DNA from: Pseudozyma flocculosa PF-1
Taxonomy: Eukaryota; Basidiomycota; Ustilaginomycetes; Ustilaginales; Ustilaginaceae
Direction: 5' to 3'
NCBI RefSeq assembly: GCF_000417875.1
Contig: NW_006920870.1
Span: forward strand, 808,727 to 872,726
Length of the DNA: 64,000 nucleotides
Of this stretch, positions 49,203 through 60,647 are shown in pieces. The position numbers and the translations under genes are program-made. Position 1 is the first letter of the stretch; the number at the start of each line of letters is the position of its first letter. The notes under the pieces are model-generated. The model ran no database searches and was not told where the DNA came from. It worked only from the letters and a program-made list of their open reading frames with translations.

Positions 49203-50744
49203 CTAGTCTTTCCGATCCGAGCTGTTGAGCGTGTGCATCGGGATCACACCCTTGGCGCTGTTGGCGTGAGAACGGTCGTCGGATCCCAGACCCGTCGCCG
49301 CCGTCGTCGTCGCCGCCTTGGCCGCCTCGGCCTGCTTGTTTTTCCCAAACGCGTACACCAGGCCCGCCAGAAAGCCCAGCCCGATGGCGCTCGTGCTGCC
49401 CAGCGTCACGGGCGGGTCCTTGAAGAAGACCATGCCGCTCACGGCCAGCGGCAGCTTGTTGAGCGCGCCCACCATGCTGTACGTCGTGCTCGACGTGGCC
49501 CGGATGCACCACGCCGTCGTGTAGCTGATAAAGACGGCGCACGCGCCCGAAAAGATAATGGCCGTGATCAGGTTGGTACGCTTGTCGTCGGGAAAGTTGG
49601 TGGCAATGTTGGCCGAGCTCCAGTCCTCGACCAGGAACGACATGAGCAGCAGCACGGGGATGCTCAGCAGGTTGTTGTAGTACATCGAATCCCAGTCCTT
49701 GAAGCCCGTCACCTTGATCCGCTTCCGCATCGCCAGCACCTGCGGTCGGGCGGGACAGGCACGGCACGGGGCGAAAGAGGGTGCGAGGAGGAAAACGGTC
49801 AGTCGGGGAACAAGCCCACACCCCAACAATGCGGCCGAGTTGCGACTCACATAAGCCGCGCTGACGATGCAGTTGCAGAACATCCACACGTAGCCGCTCG
49901 AGAGCAGGCCCATCCCGCGGAGACCTTCAAAGACGTCGTTGTCCGAGCCGGAGCTGATCTGCGCCGTGATAGCCTCCTTCTCCTGCTTGAGGACGTCCCA
50001 GGCGTGGACGGCGAGGCCAGTCTTGGGGTCGGTGGTGAGGCCGCCGCTGATCGAGTCGGGCGTGTGAGGCATCGAGAGGTCGCTGATGGCGGCCGCCTGC
50101 GACACGTCGGACCACGCGGCGACAATCGACGAGACGACCATCAGGAGGAAGCTCGAGAGGATGAGCTTCGTCACCCTGCCGCCGAACCACAGCACCTCGC
50201 CATAGGCGATGAGGATGATGGTGAGGTTCTTGAAGATGGTGTAGACCGGGATGTTGAGGTGCTGGATCGCCTTGCTGCCCGTGTAGATGACAAAGACGAG
50301 CAGCGTGCTGATGGGCGCCCAGGTCTTTGCGTCCTTGGCGTTGAGGCCGCGCAGCTGGATCCAACCGATCCGCTCGGCCGCCAGCACGCAGGCGACACCG
50401 ACCGTGGACTGGATCAGCAGCACCAGGAGATTCATGTTGAAGCCCGCTCCGGAGACGGTAAACTTGTTGACCACCGTCATCATGATGCTGGCGCCGCAGT
50501 AGCTGAAGATGGGAGCGAGCGAGCCGATGCTGACGCCTCCGTCGCCGTCGTGCTTGAGCGCCTTTGCGCCCAGCCGGACGTCATCGCGGCTGCGGCTGCC
50601 GGCGTCGCCGTTGAGGAAGGGTGTCCGATCCGATTCCGATGGGCTCGCCGGCCGCGTGATGTCTGGTGTCTGGGAAGACGAACCCTGAGGCAGATCGAGC
50701 CTGGTCTCCTGCGGCGCAAAGAAGGAGCGGCTGCCGGACGCCAT
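49203..50744 (-). CDS. VRG4: GDP-mannose transporter Vrg4
   Basis: Golgi antiporter exchanging GDP-mannose for GMP, needed for protein and lipid mannosylation. Exons 50744-49851 and 49739-49203 give 476 residues. A ~75-residue hydrophilic N-terminus precedes about ten helices of the DMT/NST fold. The nucleotide-sugar motif [16 protein letters not shown] is diagnostic for Vrg4, preceded by [17 protein letters not shown]. Earlier, [20 protein letters not shown] is the other conserved family segment. The intron has canonical GTGAGT...CAG ends, and its removal restores [20 protein letters not shown] as in homologues. It is 111 nt with no stop codon, so retention would simply insert 37 residues. 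The N-terminus is longer than in yeast (337 residues). Confidence 0.95.
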   Translation of the reverse strand: MASGSRSFFAPQETRLDLPQGSSSQTPDITRPASPSESDRTPFLNGDAGSRSRDDVRLGAKALKHDGDGGVSIGSLAPIFSYCGASIMMTVVNKFTVSGAGFNMNLLVLLIQSTVGVACVLAAERIGWIQLRGLNAKDAKTWAPISTLLVFVIYTGSKAIQHLNIPVYTIFKNLTIILIAYGEVLWFGGRVTKLILSSFLLMVVSSIVAAWSDVSQAAAISDLSMPHTPDSISGGLTTDPKTGLAVHAWDVLKQEKEAITAQISSGSDNDVFEGLRGMGLLSSGYVWMFCNCIVSAAYVSRNSAALLGCGLVPRLTVFLLAPSFAPCRACPARPQVLAMRKRIKVTGFKDWDSMYYNNLLSIPVLLLMSFLVEDWSSANIATNFPDDKRTNLITAIIFSGACAVFISYTTAWCIRATSSTTYSMVGALNKLPLAVSGMVFFKDPPVTLGSTSAIGLGFLAGLVYAFGKNKQAEAAKAATTTAATGLGSDDRSHANSAKGVIPMHTLNSSDRKD

Positions 50745-51976
50745 GATGAGCGTATCAAGTCTGCTGGGCTGTCTCGAGAGCCAGCTTCAAGGGGGTGACG
50801 GAGGCGCAGGCGGCTGTCGCGCAGATGGATTCACGGCCACGGGTTTCGAGAAGACGGCGTGCGTCGGAGTGGGTAGCGAAGCTGTGCTTTCTAGAACGGC
50901 GCCATGGAGCGACGATCGAGATGGGCCCCGCGGTTGCTTTCGCGTCGGTCGTGGCCGGGTAGTGAGGGGTCTTGGAGCGATGGCAAGGGAGAGCAGGTCG
51001 TGATGCGAGGGCGAGGTCGGGGGATGAGGGTAGCGTGGGGGGAGGTGCGGCTACTCTGACTGCGGAGCGCGGGCCCTCGCTCAGAGGGGCGGCACTCGCC
51101 CACCCAACTCACACACAAAAAGATGCCCCCCAAAAAGCAGCGCAAAATTCGGCAGCGAGCTGGGCCCGAGCGTCAGGCAGGTCGCTCGACGCCCTCGACC
51201 AGGCCAGGCCTGCCGGGCGGGGCCTGCTTTGCGTTCTTCCCGTCGGCCAGCCGTACGCCGAGCGACCAGCAACGCCGTGTGGCATCGGGCGCTCCACCAG
51301 CAGAGAGGCGGGCCGGGTTCCAGGTCCGCTCCCGTAGTAGAGCTAGCCGCCAAGTGGAAGGCACCTCCGTCGCGTCGGTCACCACGGTCCCGCCTCGGCC
51401 ATCAGGCGGGAGCGTCAGGGGGAGCGAGAGGGTGCCAGGGAGCATCACGCCGAGCGGTGGTCCTGCACAGGGCTCGAATCGGTCGGACTTGGGACGCCCG
51501 ATGCGAGAAAGGCCTGCTTGGCCAAGGTCAAGGGGGGGGCTCGGGCCCGCTGGCAAAGGCCTCGCTCGGTCTGCCAGCCTGACAGCAAGGCCTCGAGGGA
51601 CGCCTGCCTGCCAGCTGTCAAAAAAGCCAACCAGAGGGGCTCAGGCCAGCAGGCTAGGCCGGCCACAAGGCAGCTTGACAGCGCATCGTCCAACGAAAAA
51701 GAAGTGCCAAAGTGTTGGGCTAGATGTGGCCAACCCTCGCTCCGGACACCAACACTACCATCGTCCTCGCCACCACCACGCACCGACCCGCTCCCCGCCA
51801 GGTCATCCTTCACTCCCGCCCTCCTCCGACCGCAAGCCGCCGCACGCAGCCCTGCTCGTTCCCGAAGCACACCGGCGCTGGACAGAAGACCACCACCACC
51901 ACTTTGACCACCTCGACAGACGCAGCCGCAGCCGCACCACCCTCGACACAGCAGCAGAGCCAGCCCTTGTGCCAAG
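50745..51976. promoter_or_regulatory. Divergent intergenic region, Vrg4 and PBDC1 promoters
   Basis: 1.2 kb between two divergent start codons. No gene supported; frames up to 371 codons overlap one another. The last ~120 nt before 51977 are CCACC/CAGCCGCAG-rich leader-like sequence. Confidence 0.4.
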
Positions 51977-52898
51977 ATGTCGACCCAGAACTTTGACGCA
52001 AACAAGGCGCAGAACCTGCCGGAGATTGAGAAGCAGATGGCGGTTCGCTGCGTCGAGCACGCGCAGACCTACTGGAACCTCCTCGAAAAGATCAAGCCCT
52101 CGACGCTCCGGCTCACAAAGTACGTCGGCCGTGTCGCCGCTGCCTGCTTCTCAGCGCTCCAGAAAAGCTCATCACCGCTCGCGTCTTCTGCTCTCCACCT
52201 TCCGTTCCCCCGCCTCCTGCCGACAGGCTCGACGATGAGATCTACGAGGACTTCCAGACCGAGTTCCCAGAGCTCGCAGAGTCGGCCGACCCCAAGTCGG
52301 TGTCCAAGATCGACGAGGACGCGATGAAGAGCCCCGCCGGCAAGGAGAAGTGGAGGAAGTTCATCGGCAAGTACGAGAACAAGGGTGAGTCGCGGCCAGA
52401 GGTCCTCCCTGACGTGGGCTGAGCGCTTCTGAGCTCCCAGCCGACTGCGTCGCTCCATCGACGAGTAGAGCTGTTCGCGCGAATAGGTGCTCTGCGCCAT
52501 CATATCTCCGCGACACCGTGGTGTACGGCCCCGAACTGGACGACCTCTTCTGACACCTGCCTTCCGTGACACCCCACTTCTCTACCTGGGCCGGGGCTCA
52601 CAGTCGCCGACTTCAACTTTGGAACCCTGATCCGAACCGACGCCTCGGACGAGTACACGCAGTTCAACACCACCTTTGGTGAGGCCATGTCTCTGAATTG
52701 GCGCCCGGTCCAGCCTGGGACTTTGCTGAACTCCTCTCGCTTCGCTTCCTGTGCCCACCCACGTCTGCCCTTGCCATCGCAGTCACGCGCATGCAGTTTT
52801 ACGTCTACGAGATTGCGCGATGCCGACGAGGACTCAACGACTGGATCTATGAAAAGGCGCAGAAAGAGGCCGCCAAGGAGGCTGCGCAGAAGAAGTGA
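51977..52898 (+). CDS. PBDC1: PBDC1/Ypl225w family eEF1A chaperone (Chp1)
   Basis: Small cytosolic protein of the PBDC1 family; the yeast member acts at the ribosome as a dedicated chaperone for nascent eEF1A. Exons 51977-52119, 52227-52384, 52604-52678 and 52783-52898 give 163 residues (yeast 146). Conserved pieces: ARCVEHAQTYWNLLEKI-like helix near the start (here VRCVEHAQTYWNLLEKI), LDDEIYEDFQTEFPEL, KEKWRKFIGKYENK, then VADFNFGTLIRTDASDEYTQ and VTRMQFYVYEIARCRRGLND. The tail is Lys/Ala-rich (KEAAKEAAQKK). All three introns interrupt these motifs and the joins restore them exactly (K, V and V codons). The older name 'polysaccharide biosynthesis domain' does not reflect function. Confidence 0.9.
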
Positions 52899-54029
52899 TG
52901 CTCTTGCCTTCTAGTGGTCCGATGAATCGGCAGCATACTCGGGAGGCACCACTCGGACCCGTCGTGGATCTGGCAAGCGTAGGACTGGTGCTTAGAATAC
53001 GAGAGAAATGGCAGTCGACGACCTGTCCCGTGCGCATCGTTCCGGCGGCCCCTTGACCGGCTCAAGGTAAGACCGAGATTCGGGCCAATGCCTGTCTCGC
53101 AGCCATTCTCTGTGTGATGGTCAGAATGCCATCCGGAGTTCACCTTGTCAGGCGCAGAGGCACGGGCCTGTGTGCTTGTGGGCAAGCATATGGGGCCGTC
53201 GTTGGTAACTGGTGCGTTCGAGGCCTGCCTCACACGCACGAGAGGCGGGCCAGGTGGAGCAATGTGGGACCGCGGGAGTCGGCCGGCAGAGTCGGGCGCG
53301 ACCGGCGTCTTCGGGTTGGACAGGCTTGGCTTCCCCACAGAAGGCCTCTCGCTTGGACTCGCTCGACGTGGAAGCCCGAAGCGGGCGCCCGACGAAGCGA
53401 GGCGAGGCGAAGCGAAGCGCAGGCGGTAGGCGGCAGGCGGCAGGCGGAGCTACCGGTAGGCTAGGGCTGCCTGCCTGCGGCTCGAGTCAGTCGACGGCGC
53501 TGGCCCGCCTTCGGTCAGCCAGCCAGCCATCCAGCCAGCCAGCCAGCCATCCAGCCAGCCAGCCAGCCAGCCAGCCTGCTTAGCTTCTGTGCGTGACTGC
53601 GGGGCGAGCGGGCGCCGGGTCGGTCGGGAGACCCGGTCCAGCTGGCTGGCCTGGCCCTGCCCAGGCTCTAATTTGGCTGAAAGCCCGCTGGGCCGGTGGA
53701 AGCAGGCCAGCAGCAGGGCGCAGCCGGAGGAGGTGAGTTGCCGGGATCCCCGCACTACTCTGAGTGCACGAGTCACCGCGCTCGACCCTACCTGACTTGG
53801 TCAGGTCAGGCCAGGCAGGCCAGGTCAGGCCAGGCCAGGCTGGCTGGCCCGTCCGGCCATTCCGATCCCCACCGCCGCCTTGACTTGCTCTGCCCCGCCC
53901 TTCAACCTTCCTCTTTCAACCATCCTCTCTATCCTCTTTTACATAACAGCCTCACCTTCGAGCCCCACACCACGGTACAACCCTTGCTCCCCCTCTTCCA
54001 CCTGCTCCATCGCCATTGCTCGCCCCACC
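52899..54029. other. Intergenic region with CCAGCC repeats
   Basis: No gene seen between PBDC1 and the D-lactate dehydrogenase. Besides the tandem repeat listed separately, CAGGTCAGGCCAGGC-type runs fill about 53795-53850, close upstream of the D-lactate dehydrogenase start. Confidence 0.5.
53516..53577 (+). repeat. Tandem (CAGC)n-type tetranucleotide array
   Basis: About fifteen CAGC units, regularly interrupted by CATC, giving a visible higher-order period of roughly 20-24 bases. Confidence 0.9.
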
Positions 54030-56628
54030 ATGCTAAAGCCAGCTTCCACCGCCCACATAACAAGAGCCACATTCTCGAGATCCCTTCCGGCACTCCACGC
54101 CACCATCACAACCGCCGCGGCCCGCACCATGAAGCCCCCTTCCACGCTCCTCTCTCAAGCCGCGGGCGCATCTTCGCGGCGGCACCTCAGCCATACGCCC
54201 ATCGCGGCTGCCGTCACCGCCGCCGCATCCTCCTCGTCGAGCGCCGCCTCGCCGTCGTGCCCTGCCTCATCATCGTCGAGCGCCGCTTCGACCTTCAACG
54301 GCTGCCTCCGTCCCCTTCCAGCCAGCCAACTCGCATCGCCCTCGAGATGCGCCTCGATCTCGCAGCCGCAGACCTTCTCCGCCCTTCTCCGTTCCCACCC
54401 AGGCCCCAGTCGTGGCGCCACCCTCATCCTCTCCAATCGCAGCTTCTCCTCGTCTTCCTCGTCGAAAAGACCACACGCCGAGCAGCGCGGTCCAAGAGCT
54501 GCCACGCTCGCCGCCGCCCCGCCTTACGGCCGCATCGCAGCTGCCATCGCAGCCCTCAGCATCGCAGCAAACCTCTACCTCCTCTCCAACCCATCCTCTC
54601 CACCTTCCTCTGCGAGATCCAACAACGCCGGCGCCTACCTCTACGCCAACCCGACGCTCAAGCACGAGTACGGATCCGCCGCTGACTTCACCAGGGGCAT
54701 CCAAGACCTCAAGGCCTACTTTGCCAAGGAGACCGGCGGCGCATGGCAAGATCACGTCAGCCAGGACGACGACGAGCTCGAGAGAAAGGGCTACGACGAG
54801 AACGGGCACCGCGTCGACTCGGAGGGCATGCGTCCCAGCGTCGTCGTCTGGCCCCGCCACACCGAAGACGTCGTCGAGATTGTCAAGGTGAGTTGAGCCT
54901 GGTCTGTCCTCTCTCGTCTCCGCGCTTGTGGCCGCTGCTCGGACATCGATATGGGCCGGGAGCAGCAGGCTCACACGCCATGCCCCTCCCTCCCACTCTC
55001 CTTGCACGTCGGTCGATCGCCGGGCAGTTTATCGCCATCGACGCCAGCCTCTGAATGTCGATGATGGCGGTCCGCATAGCGGATCAGGCCTAGCCGCACC
55101 GACGCGCATCGAGCTTGCGCTCACCTGTATTTGTACCGGAGCAATCTTATATCCCCCACTACGCGCCTCTTCACTGCTGTGCCCGGGATTGACCTGGCGT
55201 GGCGTGCGATTTCTGGTCCCGGTGTCTGGTGGCGACCCGCGGCAGCCTACTTACACTCGTGCCGATGCCCCCGTGCCGACCGCCGCCGCAGATCGCAAAC
55301 AGGTACAAGATGCCGCTGGTGCCCTTCAGCGGAGGCACGTCGCTCGAGGGTCACTACACGGCGCCGTTTGCGGGCATCTCGATCGACATGTCGCGGATGA
55401 ACAAGATCCTCGCCTTCCACCCGGAGGACGGCGACATTGTGGTCCAGTCCGGCATCGGCTGGGAGGCGATCAACTCCTTTCTCGCTGCCGAGGGGCACTC
55501 GCTCTTCTTCCCGCTCGACCCGGGCCCTGGCGCCACGATCGGGGGCATGATCGGCACCGGCTGTTCCGGCACCAATGCGGTGCGGTACGGAACGGCGAGG
55601 GGCGAGCACTTCCTCAATATGCAGGTCGTCCTGCCCAACGGCGAGGTCATCGACACGCGCGGCGGCAGGAGGGCGCGCAAGTCGAGCGCCGGCTTTGACC
55701 TGGGCCGCATCCTGGTCGGCGCCGAGGGGACGCTGGGGATCGTGACGCAGGCGACGCTCAAGCTGCAGCCGCGCCAGCCGGCCAGCGGCGTGGCGTGCGC
55801 CACGTTTGACAATGTCGAGATGGCGACGCGCGCCGTCAACGAGATCCTGCTGCGCGGCGTGCCCGTCCAGTGCATCGAGCTGCTCGACAACGAAATGATG
55901 CGCGCCATCAACGCCAGCAACCTCTGCGGCCGGAGCTACGACGAGCGCGACAGCCTCTTCTTCAAGCTGAGCGGCGGCCAGCGCGCCGTCGAAGAGGCAA
56001 AGGCCATGATCACCGAGGCCAGCCTCAAGCACGGCGCCAAGAAAGAGAGCATCGAGTTTGAGGTCGACCCGAAAAAGGCTGACCAGATATGGCAGGGCCG
56101 CAAAGAGGCGCTGTGGGCCGTCACTGCGCGGTGCCAGAAGGACAGCGAACGGGTGTGGACGACGGACGTTTGGTGAGTCGACCCGGTGTCGTGGCGGTGG
56201 CGATCGACGGGGAAGCACCGCGAGCTGACCGTCGGGACCACACTGCCACTCTGCTGCGCCTCGACCACAGCGTCCCGATCTCGGCCCTGCCACGGCTGGT
56301 CCGCGAGACGCAGGCCGACCTGCGCTCGGTGGGCCTCACGTCGTCGTGCGTAGTCGGCCATGCGGGCGACGGCAACTTCCACGGCCTGATCCCCTTTGAC
56401 ACGGCCGATCCCGAGTCGGTCAAGGCGGCGACCGAGGCGGTGCGGCGCATGTGCCTGCGCGCCCAGGACCTCGACGGCAGCGTCAGCGGCGAGCACGGCA
56501 TCGGCAGCGGCAAGGTTGAGTTTCTCGAGCGCGAGCTGGGCGCCGGCACCATCCGGCTCATGAAGGCCGTCAAGCTCCTCCTCGACCCGCACAACCTCAT
56601 GAACCCGGGCAAGCTCTACCCAGAGTGA
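54030..56628 (+). CDS. DLD1: D-lactate dehydrogenase (cytochrome c), mitochondrial
   Basis: FAD-linked oxidase of the mitochondrial inner membrane that oxidises D-lactate to pyruvate and passes electrons to cytochrome c. Exons 54030-54887, 55292-56172 and 56271-56628 give 698 residues. N-terminus: presequence-like, very Ser/Ala-rich, then a membrane anchor (AAAIAALSIAANLYLL, about residues 169-184), as in yeast Dld1. The FAD domain starts RPSVVVWPRHTEDVVEIVK and continues after the 404-nt intron with PLVPFSGGTSLEGH, DPGPGATIGGMIGTGCSGTN and GAEGTLGIVT. The C-terminal domain has TTDVC-VPISALPRLV across the second intron, VGHAGDGNFH (metal/substrate His), SGEHGIGSGK and a final LLDPHNLMNPGKLYPE. 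Yeast Dld1 has 587 residues; the excess is in the N-terminal low-complexity part. An upstream in-frame ATG at 53880 and a downstream one at 54129 are alternatives. Confidence 0.92.
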
Positions 56629-56976
56629 TGCCGCCCCGAGCCCGCCGGGGTGAAGAGGGCCGCTCGGCCAGCGTGGCAAGACCACCGCCGAAAGATGACG
56701 ATGCAGAAGGATATGCTGAGGTTGCATTGCATTGCATTCTTGCGCTGCGGCCGCTCGAACCAGGAGGGCCTGCAGGTGTGAAACGGCGATGGCGATGATG
56801 TAGCGGGTATAAAAGCAGGTGCTAAGCAAGTACACGCGATCGAAGGCGAAGAAAGAGAGCGACGTTTGTTGGTACAGAGATGGTGCGGGCGGGCGGGCGA
56901 AGAGGGCAGCGAGCAGGGGATAGGATCGCGAGCCAGCCGCGGAAGCTGCGAGAGAGGCGTGGCGCTCGTCGGGGGC
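56629..56976. other. Convergent 3' intergenic region
   Basis: 348 bp between the 3' ends of DLD1 and the PDI-like gene. No gene. Contains GCATTGCATTGCATT near 56726. Confidence 0.5.
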
Positions 56977-57584
56977 TCAGCGGCCGGTCGAGAGGGCCTC
57001 GGCCTTTTGGGCCGAGTAGCTCCTCCAGTCGGCGGCGCGCGCCTCGACGTAGGCGAGCATGGCGTCAAAGTCGCGCTCGCCCTCGTACTCTTCGAAGCGG
57101 ACGCCGTCGGCCCAGAGAAAGATTGAGGGGAAGCCGGGGATTTGCTGCTCCCCGCACAGGTCGCCCTGGGTGATGCAGTTGACGCGCGTGAAGCGGAAGT
57201 CGTGCGAGTCGGCCAGGTGCTCCTCGTACTCGGCCAGGTCCTGCCAGACGGGCGCGAACTTCTTGCAGTGCTTGCAGTAGGGAGAGTAGAACTCGACGAG
57301 CCTGGCGGTTGCGGGGCAGGGGGACAGGTTGCGCGGTCCAGGTGAGCGATCGGTGGGCAGGAGCAAAAGGGGGCGGCCGGGATCAGAGGCAGGCTGCTGC
57401 TTGGGCTATGTACTCACCACATGCCCTTGCTGAGGGTCGAGGTGAAGTTGGACGATGTCAGGCTGGCGAGGTTGGGGTTGTTGATGTCGCCAAACTCCCA
57501 CTTCTTGGCCTCGGCGGTCGATGCGCCGAGGGCGACGAGGCAGGCCAGGCCGAGCAAGAGGAGCGACAGGGTGCGCCGGAGCAT
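56977..57584 (-). CDS. Small ER thioredoxin-fold (PDI-like) protein
   Basis: Secreted or ER-lumenal protein with a single thioredoxin domain. Exons 57584-57418 and 57301-56977 give 163 residues. A clear signal peptide (MLRRTLSLLLLGLACLVALG, cleavage probably near Ala26) is followed by LTSSNFTSTLSKG and the active site LVEFYSPYCKHCKKFAPVW with C65-K-H-C68, then RVNCITQGDLCGEQQIPGFP containing the cis-Pro, and YEGERDFDAMLAYVEA. CKHC instead of CGHC suggests a redox potential different from classical PDI. No KDEL-type signal or membrane anchor at the C-terminus (ALSTGR). It is shorter than two-domain PDIs. Likely role: disulfide exchange in the secretory pathway; exact substrate unknown. It could be the soluble equivalent of fungal Eps1/Mpd-type proteins. 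Confidence 0.82.
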
Positions 57585-59330
57585 GATCGGGGACGTGCTG
57601 TTCGATGCGGGGTGTGCCAACGGCGAAGTTGCTGAGCGCTTTGAGTCCGAGAAGACGGAGCAAAGGTCACGCGGGTCGGGCGAGGTGGTAGAGAGGTTGC
57701 CGGGGGGGCAGACGAAGTCGAAGATGTCGGAGCGCTGAAGAGAGTGTAGGAGCGATGGCGAGGCGGCGCGAGAGGAGAAGAGATCAAGGAGTGTCTGTCG
57801 ATTGAGAGCGGGAAAAAGGACGGAGGATGAGGGCAAAGGGGGGCAGCGAAACCGAAGATGGGCCGAGAGAGGGGGAGGGGCGCGGAGGGACGGGCGGGGA
57901 CTCGGCGGCGACGAAGGGATGGTGGTGGTGGTGTTTATCAAGTTGAAACGAGCAACGCCCCGGTCGATGGCGACGACGACGGCGGCGGCGAGGGTGCGTG
58001 GGCGGTTGCGCGCCGGCTCGACGACCAGTGGGCATCTCTCCTACAACGTACTCGACCCGTTCGACACGGGCGCCACCGACCGGTGCCAAGAAGTCAGGCC
58101 GGCCTGGCCTGGCAGCAAGCTGTAGGGCATGTGGGCCAGGCCGGCAAAGTCGATGACGGCGCCAGAAGACGGACCGAAAAGAAGGATCGACGGACCTTGA
58201 TTGTCTCCGTGCATCTGTCACTTTGCTTCAGCCCAGCTCAGTAGTGCGTCCCAGGCAGCTGGCGAGGCAGCGAGGCAGCGAGTACGAGTACGGCAGCCAC
58301 GCATTTTTTCAGGAACGAGCCAGCGGTCGCCGCCCTGGCATTCTTGCCAAGAAGCAGCTGGTTGGCCATGCTTGCTGCCTGCCTGCCTCCTATCCCCTTT
58401 GCCCGAACCGCCACCGACACTCGACGGTGGCGAAGGAATGCCGTTGGCGGCCTCGGTGATGCAGTTTGAGCGTCGACCTCGTAGGGTGGAAGACCATTCT
58501 GGACCGCGCTCAGGCCTGGCCCGTATTGTGCGACCAGACCCTCTCCGAAGTTGGCATAGCAGGTGCAGAGTAGTGCGTCGTACGACCAAAGGGCCGACGA
58601 GATCCGACCATTAATTGCTGCTCCGACGACTTCATCTGGACCTGAGAGCCGCTTCGTTATACGCCCATCGTTGGCCACCTGGCGTTCCCCGGTTTGACCT
58701 CACCTTCCCCGCGAGACCGCGCATTCAAGTCCGCTTCGCCTGCTCACGCACGGGAAGCCACTCTGGCAGCACATACAGATACCAAGACCACTACGACTCT
58801 GGCGGAGCCGGTCCCCGTCGGTCGAAGCGTGTCTCGTCGACGTCGGGACGCTTTGCGGCTCAGCAAAGTGCGCGCGTCGCACAGCCCGTTATCGCACCAT
58901 GACTGATCCTTTGGCTCGACGACCTAAGGATTCTACCTGCCTGCCTCTAGCAGATGCGTTGGAGACGGGACGCCATGTACACGGCCTGCCATCCCGGCCC
59001 TGGATCGTCGAAGCGAAACGTCACGCCGGCTCACCGCGAGCTGCAAGGGGCTCCGCGATCGGAGGCTGGCAAAGCATGTGGCATATCCGCCTCGCCTTGC
59101 CTCGTCTCAGCTCGCCCCTACATCCGGCAGCCCGATCCGAGTTGTCTGCTCCTTCGGACCTTGCCTCGCGAGCAACAAGCGTCTCATCTTCCGGACCTTC
59201 GGCCGGCAGCATGCTCCGCCCGTGACCAGGTAGCAGGCTCGGTCAATAACAACTCGCCGCTTCATTGCACGCTTGTTGGACTGGTCCACTACGTTCGATT
59301 GCGTCAGGTCTTCGACAGCACGAGGCACCG
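57585..59330. other. Intergenic region
   Basis: No gene supported. Includes the pyrimidine-rich leader (on the minus strand) of the PDI-like gene and frames on both strands without recognisable motifs. Confidence 0.45.
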
Positions 59331-60016
59331 TTATTGAGGGATGGGTTCGCAGTTGATGTGGGTCTTGGCTGGGTCCTGGGGCAATGCACAGAAAAAGTTG
59401 AGGCTCTGCATCGTCGAAAAGAGGTGGCGCGCTGTTGGGCGGCAAGAGCGGGGCGAGGACGGCATCGTCAGCAGGCGAAAACGCAGCCGGGCGGGCGCTC
59501 AACACCTTGGTGCTGGTCGGCAGCTCACCTTCAAGGGCGATTTCAGTGCAGGTTAATTGGCCGTTGGCCTGCTTGGCGCAAAGGACCGACTTGCCGCTTC
59601 CGCGCTCGCTGCGGGTGGGAAGGTTGGTCGTTGTTGCGATGATGTGGTGCGGAATGGAATAGGTAAGCCTGACTGTAGAGAGCGCTGCAGAGTCGACCAC
59701 GCCACCTTCCCTCCGCGGCGAGGCAGATTGGATTGGTGCTGCGCGCAAGCTGAGGAAGCGTGACCTGGACACCGTCGTGCGCACACACTCACCCATCGAG
59801 AGTGAACTTTGACGAAGGATGGGTCTGGACAAAGGACTTTACGTCGCGGTGCGCGGGCGAGTCGAGGCGGTCGATGAGGTTCGAGGATCGTGCGGACCTG
59901 GGATGTTGCGGGGGCGGGGGTGCGTGTGAGCAGGGCAGGGGCAAAGGCGAGACCGTTCGATCAGACGTGATGCGACCATGTGCAAAGAGAGCATTAGCAT
60001 GCTGGTGCACTCACAT
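59331..60016 (-). CDS. Unrecognised small four-exon gene with a split start codon
   Basis: A minus-strand model of 95 residues: AT of the start codon at 60016-60015, then exons 59897-59793, 59608-59529 and 59431-59331. Each junction has canonical ends (GTGAGT, GTGAGT and GTGAGC donors; CAG acceptors) and phase is kept throughout to a TAA stop. The first intron separates AT from G, so the ATG exists only after splicing. The product starts SARSSNLIDRLDSPAHRDVK, continues FVQTHPSSKFTLDG, then SGKSVLCAKQANGQLTC, and ends QDPAKTHINCEPIPQ. No signal peptide or membrane segment. Composition is unlike the Arg/Pro-rich chance frames nearby. The second intron (184 nt) is the least certain; a read-through frame also stays open there. 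I do not recognise the family. Faces NMD3 divergently. Confidence 0.45.
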
Positions 60017-60647
60017 TGTTGCTGCTGTTGTGCTGTGTTGGATGCTCGTTGTAGGTGGCGTGCTATGGAGCAGAGAGAAGGAGGGGGAAGGGGGGTGTGG
60101 TGAGCGGGCGTGCAGAATGTTGCGGGTGCCGGTTACCCCAGCACCACCTCCACAAGTTGGGTGACCTCACAAAAGCGCGGCCACGGTGATCGTCCGCGCA
60201 GCGCTCGCCCCCGATTCGAAAAGCCAGGTGCCCGATGCCAAAATGAGCGAGCCAGCCAGCCAGACAACCTGCCAACTTTTTTTTGGCTGGCTGCACGCCC
60301 ATTTCCGGCCCCCACGGCCCCACGGCCAAAATTTCAAAGAAACTTCCCAAGGGGCCGGCTGGCAGGGTTGGCTGAGCCACCCGCTCTCGCCACCTCCAAC
60401 TACTGCTCTCGACTCGGGCTGCTCGGATCGCCGCCACTGTTGCCACTACCACCAACCACCACGGGCCACCGCCGCCTACCTATCTCTCTTCAACTCAACC
60501 CCGCCTCGGCCCGTATACCCCCCTCCGCTTCGCAAGCCAGAGCGTCGTTCGAGGAGCGCACAGCGGCGATTCTCTCCAACTCTTCCCTCTCTCTTGAACC
60601 TCGCCACCACTTCCGACCCCTCTGCACCGTCCAGCCTGCTGCACAAC
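60017..60647. promoter_or_regulatory. Divergent promoter region of NMD3 and the small minus-strand gene
   Basis: About 630 bp between the two transcripts. On the NMD3 side it is CCACC/CTCC-rich. A poly-T tract (about 60278-60287) interrupts the GC-rich sequence. A reading frame in phase with NMD3 extends upstream to 60186 but looks like untranslated leader. Confidence 0.35.

Noticed and set aside
51470..51490. T-loop-like GGCTCGAATC suggesting a tRNA
   Set aside because: No acceptor, D or anticodon stem could be paired around it.
53516..53577. Regular short repeats considered as a CRISPR array
   Set aside because: Simple tetranucleotide tandem repeat without unique spacers, in a eukaryotic genome.
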